Assembly (NCBI GenBank): GCA_036741235.1
Contig: DAINSQ010000102.1
Span: 1 to 17,668, forward strand
Reading direction: 5' to 3'
DNA from: JABWBR01 sp036741235
Lineage (GTDB): Bacteria > Bacteroidota > Bacteroidia > Chitinophagales > Saprospiraceae
DNA length: 17,668 nucleotides
Below, piece by piece: positions 8,727 to 16,386 of the stretch. Every line of letters starts with the position of its first letter. Position 1 is the first letter of the stretch. A model generated the notes under the pieces. It was not told the DNA's origin, searched no databases, and saw only the letters and a program-made list of their open reading frames with translations. Both the position numbers and the translations under genes were made by a program.

Positions 8727-11700
8727 CTATTCCTTAACAAATTTTTCCTCCCCGATCACATTTGCTTCAGCAATTGCCTTTATTACGTATAATCCCCCCG
8801 ACAGGCCTGCTAGGTTCCATTGGTATTGGTTGGCGCCCGGAATGCCCTGTACTGTTTTTCTTTCAATCAAACGACCGCCGGCGTCAAACAATTGGAGTTG
8901 GACTTCGACTTCTGACTCTAGCTCAAAAGAAATCTGCAGATCGTTGATGGCAGGATTGGGGAACAGGCGCAAGTCGCTGTCAGACGACGAAGCCATTTCA
9001 TGTGGATAAATGGGGTTTTGGGATAGATTTAATTCCGGCTCATTTGGACAATAATTTTCATCCCAATTCCAGATGACATAATCCGGCGCAATTACTTTTT
9101 TCGCAATAAACAAACCGGTTGCATACGTCGGTGAATTTGCCGATGATTTGCCCAAAGACAAGTTTTCGAGTGTGTGAATGTGCGCCGTTATATTTGCGCT
9201 TCGGCCAACTTTTACAGTTTCTTTGGCAAATATGTGTACTAGCGGGCCGTCGCTTTCATTAACCGTCGTGTATTTAGCCATATTCACCCCTCTGTTTATC
9301 AATAGTTTGGTGTTTTGTAAAAATAAAATTGTAGCGCCGTCTTTAAGCGTAAGCTGTTTTATCCGTACAATATCCTGCCCCGAAAATATCGCCGTTGAAT
9401 TCACACCTACGATTATATTCCCATAATTATCCAATGTCAGCGCAACCGGCGCGCTATTATCCGGGATGGTGATGTGATTACTGCCAGGCGAATTATGGGC
9501 TTCAAAAGCCGGCAGAATTTGTGCGGGTACTACGCCGGCTGTGTAATTGTCTACCGTGCTTTGCCCCTGAAGTTCGAGTAGGGAGGCCCTCACAAAAGTA
9601 GTAGCCCCGGCGACAGTGGTTGCGTCTTCCAAAATAGCCCGTTTGTTGGGCCTGGCAACCCCTACGCCCCCCGATTGAACGGTATTGCGTTTCATATACA
9701 CTTCTTCAAAGCCGATCACGGAATAGGCATATAGCAAAGATGGATCGGCAGATTTTAGTACTTCTACCGTAAAAGTACAGGAAACCTGATTGTTAGCCGG
9801 GTCGCTCACGGTAAATGTATTGAGCGTGGCGCCCAAGGGGAATTCCGTGCCGGAGGCCAGTCCACCGGTTTGGTTAAGGCTGTAGCCGCAATTGTCGCCG
9901 GTAAATACATCGTAATTTACGACGGCGGAACAAGCGCCCGGGTCGGTGTGTACGACCATATTATCAGGGCATACTATACTCGGCATCGGATAATCCGTAA
10001 GGTTGGGGTCGGCGGCGTCGACCAGGTTATTGCAATCATTGTCGATGCCGTCGCAAATTTCCGGGGCGCCGGGGTAAATACCGGGATGGTTATCGTTGCA
10101 ATCGGCGTTGTTGCCGGCGTATCCAAACGGCTGGAAACATTCGTAAATGGGCTGCTGTCCCACGCCCCCAAAACCGTCGTAGTCGGTATCCGGGTAAAAG
10201 GCGCTTAAGGTATTGACGGTATTTAAGGTAATGGAATAGGTATTATTATCCGGATTTAAATCATTGGGAAGAACGGCGGAAACCGTTAATACATTTTCGC
10301 CGGGGTTGGACAAATCGACGCCGCTGAAAAGGACATGACCATAATTATAAAAAGGCGGATGGAGCAGGATAGGCCCAACCTGTTCCGGATTATTCAGCGG
10401 GCCGTACACGCCGTTGTTGGCGCCGCTTACGGTGAGTGTTATAGCAGCTGCATCGGCAAGAATACTGCCCCGGCCTAAATTATAAAACCAGACGTCTATC
10501 GTTTCGTTATTGCCGGGAAAACAACCGTCCGTAGACGGATCTATATCGTTAAAGACAATATCGGGGCGCGGCGTAACAATGCATATATCAAAATTGATGT
10601 ATTGGGGAAAACGGGCTACCAAACGAACGATGTAGGTCAGGCCGGGCGTCAGGTTATTGAGCAAATGCGGGGTGGCAATAGCCCGCTCGCAATACAGGGT
10701 ATTCGACCAGCTACCGGCGCAATCGGTTTCGAGCACCTGCAGATAGATATCCAGGTTGTCGGCGGAAGTTTGTACATTATAAAGCGCCACTACGTGTTCG
10801 GTTTGGGTAGCCGTAAACGAATAAAAAACGTCGTCGCCGTTTTGACAATCATTGGTATTGTACACCGCGTAGTAGCCGCCGAGCGTAGTGCCGGAGGTCA
10901 GGCTGAGGCATTGATTATCGGGCGACACCGGTAAAACGGTGGCTGAATCGCAGGCGTCATTTGCCGGTGTGATTACCGTCATCACGCATAAATTGAAATC
11001 AATACCTGAATTAACTGCGCCAGTGACCCGCACATAGTATTCATTTCCAGGGTACAAATAGTGCGCATAAATGCCCAATGATCCTTGCGAGCATTCGAAC
11101 AGTTGAAATCCGCTGCAGTTTCCGTCGAACAGTTCTATTTCCAGGAATCCATTGCCGTACAGCAGTGCGGTATCGCGCAGTTGGATAAAGTGTTGGAAAG
11201 CCGTGGCGGTGAATTTAAACCACAGGCTCGTGCCTAAGTTGCATCCGGTTGTTGCGGCAGGCGGCAGTCCGGCGGTTGTGGCGGCAATGGATTGCGTGCA
11301 GACCATATCGGGGTTGACTACCAATGGAATAGCCGCTGTACATTCGCTGTTGGCCGGCACGGGCGGCGCCGTGCGTATGCAAAGTGAAAAGCCATGGGCG
11401 CTGGTTCCCCAACTAAACATGCGGATCAAATACGTTTCGCCATTGGTCAGACCGTATAGCACATTAGCCGGTTCTGCGGCTTCAAAACAGAATAAGGAGG
11501 TCAATTCGCCGCAATCGCTGCCGGTATAGACTTCCATGCCCAATAAATCGCCGGGATCGCCCAAAATCTGGCCGGTCACCTGAATATCAACTACATGCAC
11601 GCTGCCGGTGGCTGTAAATTGGTACCAGACATCGGTGGTAGGCCGGCCCAGGCAAGAGAGCATTAAGCCTGTTGCGCTTAGGGTACTTCCCTGGTACGTT

Positions 11701-13856
11701 TGCGTGCAATCCAGCCCTGCATTGGGTTGAACAACTTCCGCCTGTGCGCAATTATCGTTGGCGGGCGGGTCGGGCAGGGCCTGGAGGCAAACCGAAAAAT
11801 CCACGTAATCGTTTGCCCGGGTATAAATGCGCAGCATATACGAACTTCCGACATGCAGGTCGTGTAATATTCCTCCCAGATTGACGCCCTCGGATTCGCA
11901 AACCACCAGCGTAGCCGTCGTTTCGCAGTCGCCTTCCCAAATTTCTAAACCAGCATAACCGAAAAATAAATCGCTGATCAGAACCGAAAGCAACATCGTG
12001 GAATTCGTGGGCGTAAACGTATACCAAACGTCATTCACCGGTTCGCCGCCGCAGCCGGGGTTGCTCTGCGTGGCGCCCCGGGTAGAACCGGTTGTCGTCT
12101 GCTGGCAAACCATATCGGTGTTAATGGCTAATGGAATTGCATTGGCACAATCGTCATTGGGTTGTACGGGCATGCTATGCACACAAATATCGAAGCTACT
12201 GGGTGCATTACTCGGCTCAAAAACCCGGATATAATAAGTATTGCCGGGCGTCAGATGGGTAACCGGCATTTCGCCGTTGGAGTAGAAATCCAGGGGACCG
12301 GCAATGGGCGTCAACGAGTTGCAGTTACCATCATACACTTCAAACTGGATGAAGCTCGTCTCATTCTGCAGATTGTCGACCACAATCATCTGACCGGGCT
12401 GTGTCGCGGTAAAGATGTACCACACGTCAAAGGCGTAATCAGCATTCAAATCTCCAAAAGGAGAAGGCGTAGCGCCTGTTGTAGTGCCCGCAACCGGCGT
12501 ATTGCAGGTAAGTGCAGGGGCAACTGCCAGATTCACGGCTGCCAGGCAGGCGTCGTTGGCTGGAGGCATCTCTTCTGAACTGATACAAATGTTAAAGTTG
12601 ATGTATTCAAATTGGCTTTCCAGGCGGATATAATACGTTTGCCCGGGAATGAGGTCGCCCATAGTGAATTGATCGGCGCCTTCCAGATTATAACGGCAAT
12701 AAAGCGGGGTAAAACCGGTGCAGTCGCCGCTGTATATTTCCTGGCGAAAAATGCCCGGCTCCCCCGATTGTGCATTTACCGCATTATCTACGGTGATGGT
12801 GTGTACCGGTTGGGTAGCCGTAAAGGTATACCACACATCGGGGCCGTTGGAACCACATGCGCTAACGTCTGTTGCGCTTGAACTGTAGGTCGTTCCCGAC
12901 ACGGTCGTAGCGCAAATAGGCGTGGGAGCAACCGGCAGCGCTGTAGCATTTTCACAAAGATCATTTTCGGGGATGGGAAAAGTAGCAACGCAGAGGTCAA
13001 ACTCGTGAAATACCTGATCGCTACTGCTTACCATGATATAATAGGTATTTCCGGGCACAAGGTTGGTCAATTCCAGCGTCGAATTATAAGAACCGCAGGC
13101 CAGGGGCGGGTAAACGCCGCAGCCGGGGCTGTCGAGCACGGCGATCTCAAAAAAACCGTTGCCAAAGCCCAATACCGGCGTGACATTTAAGACCTGTACC
13201 CGATGGTTGGGCGAAGTGGCGACAAAGGTGTACCACAGGTCGTATATATACTCCAACGAGCCCGCCGACACGCAGCCGTAGCCATCTCCAAAACCTGGTA
13301 TTACACCGGCAGTGCTGCCATGCATCAGGTTGTCGCAATCCAGATTAGCACTCGGAACTATTGGTTGCGCCAGGCCGCACTCATAATTGGGCAAGGAAGG
13401 GGGAACAGTGCGGATACACAAATTGAAGTTGTGCGCCGAGCTGGGGTCAAACGACAATATCCGGAGGTAATACTTCACGCCGGTTTCTAAATTGAGGGCC
13501 TGTTGGGGTTGACCAACTCCCAGATTGGCTATAAAATACAAATTCCCGCAATCGTCGCCCTGGTAGATAAGCACGTTCAACTGGCCTGAACCACCCTGTA
13601 CCGTTACCACATCCTGGAGATGGATTAAATGCTTGTCCTGGGTGCTGATAAAAGTATACCACACATCGGCTGTCCAGCCCACCTCATCGGGTGTGGCGCC
13701 CAGGGTAGTGCCTGGATTAAGCGCATTGCAATATAAATCGGGGTTAATTGCTGCTATCGTTGCTGCTGCGCAATTGTCGTTTACCGGCTGTGAGAAAATG
13801 CGGGTAGATGCCAACAGGCATGTAACAAATAACGTTTGGGGAAGGCTGATTTTCAT
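8727..13856 (-). CDS. Giant secreted T9SS cargo protein: eight PPC-like repeats, MopE-like motif, HYR, sorting domain
   Basis: This is a 1709-residue protein with a signal peptide (1-23). Eight repeats of 130-141 residues start at about 26, 157, 298, 434, 567, 700, 836 and 966 and end near 1096. Each begins with NDxC or a variant, continues with DVWYxFTATxxxH and GxTYYIRV, and closes with FxLCI. They resemble pre-peptidase C-terminal (PPC) jelly-roll domains, with cysteines suited to disulfides. Residues about 1100-1215 look like a CARDB/Ig-like domain. About 1220-1284 is a DTDYDGFG...DCNDNHPGIYPGAPEICDGIDNDC segment typical of MopE-like metal-binding proteins. One HYR domain (VCPDNMVVHTDPGACSAVVNY) follows to about 1370. 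A beta-rich stretch of about 1380-1600 suggests a solenoid. The end is a type A sorting domain (LRLFPNPAIND, FDAGGRLIERK, LSGGLYVIKA). Surface exposure or secretion is expected. No enzyme domain was recognised, so an adhesive or scaffold role is inference. Confidence 0.92.
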   Translation of the reverse strand: MKISLPQTLFVTCLLASTRIFSQPVNDNCAAATIAAINPDLYCNALNPGTTLGATPDEVGWTADVWYTFISTQDKHLIHLQDVVTVQGGSGQLNVLIYQGDDCGNLYFIANLGVGQPQQALNLETGVKYYLRILSFDPSSAHNFNLCIRTVPPSLPNYECGLAQPIVPSANLDCDNLMHGSTAGVIPGFGDGYGCVSAGSLEYIYDLWYTFVATSPNHRVQVLNVTPVLGFGNGFFEIAVLDSPGCGVYPPLACGSYNSTLELTNLVPGNTYYIMVSSSDQVFHEFDLCVATFPIPENDLCENATALPVAPTPICATTVSGTTYSSSATDVSACGSNGPDVWYTFTATQPVHTITVDNAVNAQSGEPGIFRQEIYSGDCTGFTPLYCRYNLEGADQFTMGDLIPGQTYYIRLESQFEYINFNICISSEEMPPANDACLAAVNLAVAPALTCNTPVAGTTTGATPSPFGDLNADYAFDVWYIFTATQPGQMIVVDNLQNETSFIQFEVYDGNCNSLTPIAGPLDFYSNGEMPVTHLTPGNTYYIRVFEPSNAPSSFDICVHSMPVQPNDDCANAIPLAINTDMVCQQTTTGSTRGATQSNPGCGGEPVNDVWYTFTPTNSTMLLSVLISDLFFGYAGLEIWEGDCETTATLVVCESEGVNLGGILHDLHVGSSYMLRIYTRANDYVDFSVCLQALPDPPANDNCAQAEVVQPNAGLDCTQTYQGSTLSATGLMLSCLGRPTTDVWYQFTATGSVHVVDIQVTGQILGDPGDLLGMEVYTGSDCGELTSLFCFEAAEPANVLYGLTNGETYLIRMFSWGTSAHGFSLCIRTAPPVPANSECTAAIPLVVNPDMVCTQSIAATTAGLPPAATTGCNLGTSLWFKFTATAFQHFIQLRDTALLYGNGFLEIELFDGNCSGFQLFECSQGSLGIYAHYLYPGNEYYVRVTGAVNSGIDFNLCVMTVITPANDACDSATVLPVSPDNQCLSLTSGTTLGGYYAVYNTNDCQNGDDVFYSFTATQTEHVVALYNVQTSADNLDIYLQVLETDCAGSWSNTLYCERAIATPHLLNNLTPGLTYIVRLVARFPQYINFDICIVTPRPDIVFNDIDPSTDGCFPGNNETIDVWFYNLGRGSILADAAAITLTVSGANNGVYGPLNNPEQVGPILLHPPFYNYGHVLFSGVDLSNPGENVLTVSAVLPNDLNPDNNTYSITLNTVNTLSAFYPDTDYDGFGGVGQQPIYECFQPFGYAGNNADCNDNHPGIYPGAPEICDGIDNDCNNLVDAADPNLTDYPMPSIVCPDNMVVHTDPGACSAVVNYDVFTGDNCGYSLNQTGGLASGTEFPLGATLNTFTVSDPANNQVSCTFTVEVLKSADPSLLYAYSVIGFEEVYMKRNTVQSGGVGVARPNKRAILEDATTVAGATTFVRASLLELQGQSTVDNYTAGVVPAQILPAFEAHNSPGSNHITIPDNSAPVALTLDNYGNIIVGVNSTAIFSGQDIVRIKQLTLKDGATILFLQNTKLLINRGVNMAKYTTVNESDGPLVHIFAKETVKVGRSANITAHIHTLENLSLGKSSANSPTYATGLFIAKKVIAPDYVIWNWDENYCPNEPELNLSQNPIYPHEMASSSDSDLRLFPNPAINDLQISFELESEVEVQLQLFDAGGRLIERKTVQGIPGANQYQWNLAGLSGGLYVIKAIAEANVIGEEKFVKE

Positions 13857-13885
13857 ATCGATGGTATTTGTGGTATTGTCGCAGA

Positions 13886-13893
13886 CAAAAATA
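13886..13893 (-). promoter_or_regulatory. -7 box of the 1709-residue cargo gene
   Basis: On the minus strand TATTTTTG is an exact match to the Bacteroidota -7 consensus TAnnTTTG. It ends 29 nt before the ATG at 13856. No clear TTG is present at the usual -33 distance, so the call rests on one box and its position. Confidence 0.4.
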
Positions 13894-14017
13894 GCCCATG
13901 TATACCTATTCTGCCGGAAGAGGTGATATTCGGTTGAGATTTGGTGAGATTTGGCCTGGTGCTACGGATGGCCGACAATGAATACCTCTACACATCGGAT
14001 GGCGCGGTTTGGTTGTT

Positions 14018-14115
14018 ATTCTCTGTTCTCTGTTTATTGCCAGTAGAGACGCAAAATTTTGCGTCTCTACTGGCAAAGAAAAGGAACAGATAACCGACAA
14101 CCGAGAACAGAGAAT
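14018..14115. repeat. Inverted heptamer element with palindromic core (copy 2 of family)
   Basis: The left arm (14018-14038) has three 7-bp units: attctct, gttctct and gtttatt. The right arm (14081-14115) has four consecutive units ending in AAC (14081-14108) and one ending in AAT. The outermost 17 bases of the two arms (14018-14034 and 14099-14115) are reverse complements with one mismatch. A separate 40-bp perfect palindrome fills the centre. The right arm abuts the stop codon (14116-14118) of the small lipoprotein gene. The layout, GTT heptamers facing AAC heptamers, is the same as at 16387-16451 and 17491-17553. The rest of the 13857-14115 gap holds only the promoter box of the cargo gene and nothing else recognisable. 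Confidence 0.85.
14037..14076. repeat. Perfect 40-bp palindrome with GTAGAGACGC arms
   Basis: Bases 14037-14056 are the exact reverse complement of 14057-14076, with the centre at AAAA/TTTT and no loop. Each arm contains GTAGAGACGCAAAA. Palindromes with GTAGAGACGC arms are, from general knowledge, widespread interspersed repeats in Bacteroidota and Cyanobacteria. In RNA this would form a very strong 20-bp hairpin between the lipoprotein and giant cargo genes, which are both on the minus strand. It could insulate their transcripts, but there is no typical T tract. It may also be a non-autonomous mobile repeat. Confidence 0.92.
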
Positions 14116-14412
14116 TTAACTCCTTTTCTTCGACCTATTCCCCGCCATAAATCCCCAGCCGCCCGAACCGAGCAGAAACCCGAGGTCGTACCACCAACCG
14201 CTGTTGTTGACCGCGTAAATGGCTACTTCGTCGTCAAACAAACTGGCTATAAAGCTGAAAGGGGTAATGAAGCCGTGTATTAACCCGTAGAAAAAGCCGT
14301 ATTCTTTGCCTTTCAGGCATTCATTGATGGGTTCTACGTCGGCGCAGGATACGAGTAAAAAACAAAAAAACAGCGCTGTGAGCAGCAGGATAGGAGTGCG
14401 GTAATTTTTCAT
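14116..14412 (-). CDS. Small conserved lipoprotein of unknown function
   Basis: This is a 98-residue protein with a lipoprotein signal peptide. A charged start (MKNYR) and a hydrophobic stretch lead to the lipobox LVSC, with C23 as the lipidated residue. The mature part is rich in Gly and aromatics: YGFFYGLIHGFITPFSFIASLF (38-59), IYAVNNSGWWYDLGFLLGSGGWGFMAG (65-91) and a basic tail NRSKKRS. I have seen similar small proteins (GFFxGLxHG...FIxSLF...NNxGxWYDxGFxLG) described only as hypothetical in Bacteroidota and Proteobacteria, and I know no function. The two hydrophobic segments could insert into a membrane. The start at 14412 is supported by the signal peptide and by a promoter-like TTG-N20-TATTTTAG 17 nt upstream. 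Confidence 0.8.
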   Translation of the reverse strand: MKNYRTPILLLTALFFCFLLVSCADVEPINECLKGKEYGFFYGLIHGFITPFSFIASLFDDEVAIYAVNNSGWWYDLGFLLGSGGWGFMAGNRSKKRS

Positions 14413-14429
14413 CGAAATGAGATTTTAGC

Positions 14430-14460
14430 CTAAAATACGAACTAATGGCGTTGCGGCCAA
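14430..14460 (-). promoter_or_regulatory. Bacteroidota-type promoter of the small lipoprotein gene
   Basis: On the minus strand TTG (14460-14458) is followed after 20 nt by TATTTTAG (14437-14430), one mismatch from TAnnTTTG. The spacing is identical to that at the Uma2 promoter. The box ends 17 nt before the ATG. It is a motif match only. Confidence 0.45.
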
Positions 14461-14540
14461 TGTTTTTAGCCTATAGGCCCTGTCGATTCCTACCAAAGGG
14501 GGTGTTTTTCGGATGAAAGGGATACACCAGATGCATAGAA

Positions 14541-14631
14541 GTCTTGAACAGGATTTATAAGATTAAGGGATGTACAAGATAAAAATACCAAATCCTGTGC
14601 ATCTTTTAATCCTGAAAATCCTGTTCAAGAC
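14541..14631. repeat. Imperfect 91-bp inverted repeat (GTCTTGAACAGGATTT arms)
   Basis: Bases 14541-14580 match the reverse complement of 14592-14631 at 33 of 40 positions, and the outer 16 bases (gtcttgaacaggattt) are identical. The 11-nt loop is A-rich. The arms read like widely scattered bacterial intergenic repeats (AATCCTGAAAATCCTGTTCAAGAC type), and half of one arm recurs at 17460-17489. It lies in the 327-nt gap (14413-14739) between the divergent lipoprotein and dehydrogenase genes, 108 nt before the latter. Apart from this repeat and the lipoprotein promoter, I see nothing else in that gap. Confidence 0.85.
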
Positions 14632-14739
14632 GTCTTGGAAAAAAAATTCCGGATTAATGACCTTCAACGGATCTTGCTGCCTTCCCGGTAATGACGCCTC
14701 ATTTTTCAACCATTTCCACCTCCCAACGTTCCTACTATT

Positions 14740-15459
14740 ATGAACAAACTCAACGGAAAAACAGCCCTCGTCACCGGGGGTAGCAAAGGCATCGGCTATG
14801 GCATTGCCGCCAGCCTGCTGCAGGAAGGAATAAATGTGGCCGTCACCGGCCGCCACCAGGACGCTTTGGACGCCGCAGTGCGGGAATTATCGGGCACGGG
14901 CACAGGTAAAATCATCGGCATAGTCGCGGATACCCGCGATTTCGAGGCTATGAAAAAAGCGGTAGCCCAAACCCTGGAGGCTTTTGGTCGCCTCGACATA
15001 CTCGTCGCCAATGCGGGCGTGGGTCATTTTGCCTCCATCACCGAAATGACCCCCGAGCAATGGCATGAAACCATCGACACCAACCTCACCGGCGTGTTTT
15101 ACAGCCTGAAAGCTGCGCTCAACCCGCTCATTGAGGCACAGGGATATTTCATCAGCATCGCGAGTCTGGCGGGCACCAACTTCTTCGCCACGGCATCGGC
15201 ATACAACGCCAGTAAATTCGGACTGGTAGGCTTCACGCAGGCCGTCATGCTCGACCTGCGGGATGCCGGCGTCAAGTGTTCCACCATCATGCCGGGCTCT
15301 GTCGCCACCCATTTCAACAACCACGAGCCGAATGCCGCCGACGCCTGGAAAATACAACCCGAAGACCTGGGCCAGATGGTGGTGGACCTGCTGCGCATGA
15401 ACCCGCGGACCTTGCCGAGTAAGATAGAGGTGAGGCCGAGCCGGACGGCGAATCGATAA
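14740..15459 (+). CDS. SDR family NAD(P)-dependent oxidoreductase
   Basis: This is a 239-residue classical short-chain dehydrogenase/reductase with a Rossmann fold. TGGSKGIG at 12-19 binds the dinucleotide. R38, after the second strand (TGR, 36-38), favours NADP(H). D64 sits in the usual VADTRD adenine-pocket position, and ANAG is at 90-93. The catalytic residues are N115 (DTNLTG), S142 (SIASLAG), Y155 and K159 (YNASK). MPGSVATHF at about 186-194 is the usual PG motif after strand six. The length is normal and all catalytic residues are present. The substrate cannot be told; the sequence is close in style to 3-oxoacyl-ACP reductase-like SDRs annotated only generally. It is the only plus-strand gene in the right half and is flanked by repeat elements on both sides (14541-14631 and 15509-15556), so it is probably monocistronic. 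Confidence 0.93.
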   Translation: MNKLNGKTALVTGGSKGIGYGIAASLLQEGINVAVTGRHQDALDAAVRELSGTGTGKIIGIVADTRDFEAMKKAVAQTLEAFGRLDILVANAGVGHFASITEMTPEQWHETIDTNLTGVFYSLKAALNPLIEAQGYFISIASLAGTNFFATASAYNASKFGLVGFTQAVMLDLRDAGVKCSTIMPGSVATHFNNHEPNAADAWKIQPEDLGQMVVDLLRMNPRTLPSKIEVRPSRTANR

Positions 15460-15471
15460 GGAGGGAAAAAA

Positions 15472-15504
15472 TCAGTAGCGCCGTTCTTTTTGCCGAAAGG
15501 CATT
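15472..15504 (-). pseudogene. Decayed duplicate of the 3' end of the 147-residue membrane protein gene
   Basis: Read on the minus strand, 15504-15472 gives N A F R Q K E R R Y stop. The last codons of the intact gene at 15602-15573 give N A F P Q K E R R R stop. At DNA level, 23 of 28 bases agree over the core (15477-15504). Both copies end in TGA. The fragment lies beyond the hairpin at 15509-15556, so the hairpin is bracketed by the real and duplicate gene ends. Nothing upstream of these codons is duplicated. A chance match is unlikely but not excluded for so short a stretch. Confidence 0.6.
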
Positions 15505-15508
15505 GGAA

Positions 15509-15556
15509 GACCTTGCAAGGTTTTCCCGGAAGTGACTTTGAAAACCTTGCAAGGTC
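15509..15556. repeat. Perfect 17-bp inverted repeat, possible bidirectional terminator
   Basis: Bases 15509-15525 (gaccttgcaaggttttc) are the exact reverse complement of 15540-15556, separated by a 14-nt loop. Each arm also contains a palindrome of its own, accttgcaaggt, so three alternative folds are possible. The element lies between two convergent genes, the dehydrogenase (ending at 15459) and the 147-residue protein (ending at 15573). That is where a bidirectional terminator would be placed, although there is no long T tract. ACCTTGCAAGGT hairpins are, from general knowledge, recurrent intergenic repeats in Bacteroidota. Confidence 0.8.
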
Positions 15557-15572
15557 CGAAAGAATTATTAAA

Positions 15573-16016
15573 TCAACGGCGTCGCTCCTTTTGCGGAAAG
15601 GCATTTTTCAGATAAGCATAAAACGCATTCAGATCTCTGCCTGAAAACGTTCGGGAAATGCCATTCGACCACCTCAATTCAATCGTATCTTCGCTTTCAC
15701 CTTCGTCAAATTCGTAGCTGATCAAATGTTGCCAGGGCAGACTGGTTGTTCCCACGGGCGCCCGATAGCCGGCTCTGGTCACCTCGATAACCAGCTGCTC
15801 CGAACCGGCATATAATACGCATTTGGCTTTTCGCCACAATACAATACCCAGCGCGACCGATAAGGCCAACATAACAATGACGTAATCGCGCAGCCAGGTA
15901 GTGTCATCGCCAAAAATGGCCATCACCACAAAAATACTGAGGAACAGAATTATCGGCCACCATTGGTCGGTATCCGGGTTTTGTTTGAGCGTGAATGTTG
16001 TTGATGTGGAACTCAT
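15573..16016 (-). CDS. Two-helix membrane protein, PH-like tail, function unknown
   Basis: This is a 147-residue protein I do not recognise as a named family. A polar N-terminus (1-18) is followed by two transmembrane helices (about 19-36 and 43-62) joined by a short GDDTTWLRD loop. The cytoplasmic-type tail of about 66-147 alternates beta-strand-like segments (CVLYAGSEQLVIEV, TSLPWQHLISYEF, TIELRWSNGISRTF) and ends in a helix, AFYAYLKNAF. Two helices plus such a tail resemble bacterial PH-domain/YcxB-like membrane proteins, but this is tentative. The start lies 10 nt after the stop of the upstream 101-residue membrane protein gene, so the two are very probably one operon. A decayed copy of its 3' end lies downstream at 15472-15504. 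Confidence 0.75.
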   Translation of the reverse strand: MSSTSTTFTLKQNPDTDQWWPIILFLSIFVVMAIFGDDTTWLRDYVIVMLALSVALGIVLWRKAKCVLYAGSEQLVIEVTRAGYRAPVGTTSLPWQHLISYEFDEGESEDTIELRWSNGISRTFSGRDLNAFYAYLKNAFPQKERRR

Positions 16017-16026
16017 TACGGGGGAA

Positions 16027-16332
16027 TTACGACTGGCGCAGGCGTATTTGGCGCCATAACAGCCCTAACACTACCAATCCCAATACCGGCACAAACAGTA
16101 TAGCCGGCCAATAACCCAATTGATCGTACAAAAACGCAACCGGGGCCCATAACCTGACGCTGTCTGCCCCTCCGGACTCCAATTGGTTCAAGTCGAATAT
16201 TACCCATATTGACAAGATGATACAGGCCGGCAAAAATAAATACATCAATCTTTTCAGTGACGCAATTTGCTCGGCATCGGATTCAATTTGTTGATTGGAC
16301 GCTTCAGGTGGCGCGAGTTTATTCCATTTCAT
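16027..16332 (-). CDS. Small two-helix membrane protein, function unknown
   Basis: This is a 101-residue protein beginning MKWNKLAPPEASNQQ. Transmembrane helices are predicted at about 29-48 (LMYLFLPACIILSIWVIFDL) and 74-93 (YWPAILFVPVLGLVVLGLLW), with a basic C-terminus RQIRLRQS. I chose the ATG at 16332. The reading frame extends upstream to a TTG at 16368, but the added 12 residues are not needed and a TTG start is less likely. The gene is followed after 10 nt by the 147-residue two-helix protein gene, suggesting that the products work together in the inner membrane. No family was recognised and no function is proposed. Confidence 0.7.
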   Translation of the reverse strand: MKWNKLAPPEASNQQIESDAEQIASLKRLMYLFLPACIILSIWVIFDLNQLESGGADSVRLWAPVAFLYDQLGYWPAILFVPVLGLVVLGLLWRQIRLRQS

Positions 16333-16386
16333 AATGATAAAGCATTTGGTTAAGAAAATCTGCAACAATGTTTTTTTGATTCATCG

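Noticed and set aside
14018..14115. Insertion sequence with terminal inverted repeats
   Set aside because: There is no room for a transposase in 98 bp and no clear target duplication was seen. A non-autonomous element remains possible and is reported as a repeat.
14563..14856. A 97-codon minus-strand open frame over the dehydrogenase start
   Set aside because: It is antisense to the Rossmann motif of a clear SDR gene and crosses the inverted repeat. It has no recognisable domain.
14887..15357. A 156-codon minus-strand open frame inside the dehydrogenase gene
   Set aside because: It is antisense to a complete, motif-intact SDR and has no domain of its own.
16333..16368. Longer form of the small membrane protein beginning at TTG 16368
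   Set aside because: The ATG at 16332 is a better start. The extra 12 residues give no added domain or signal.
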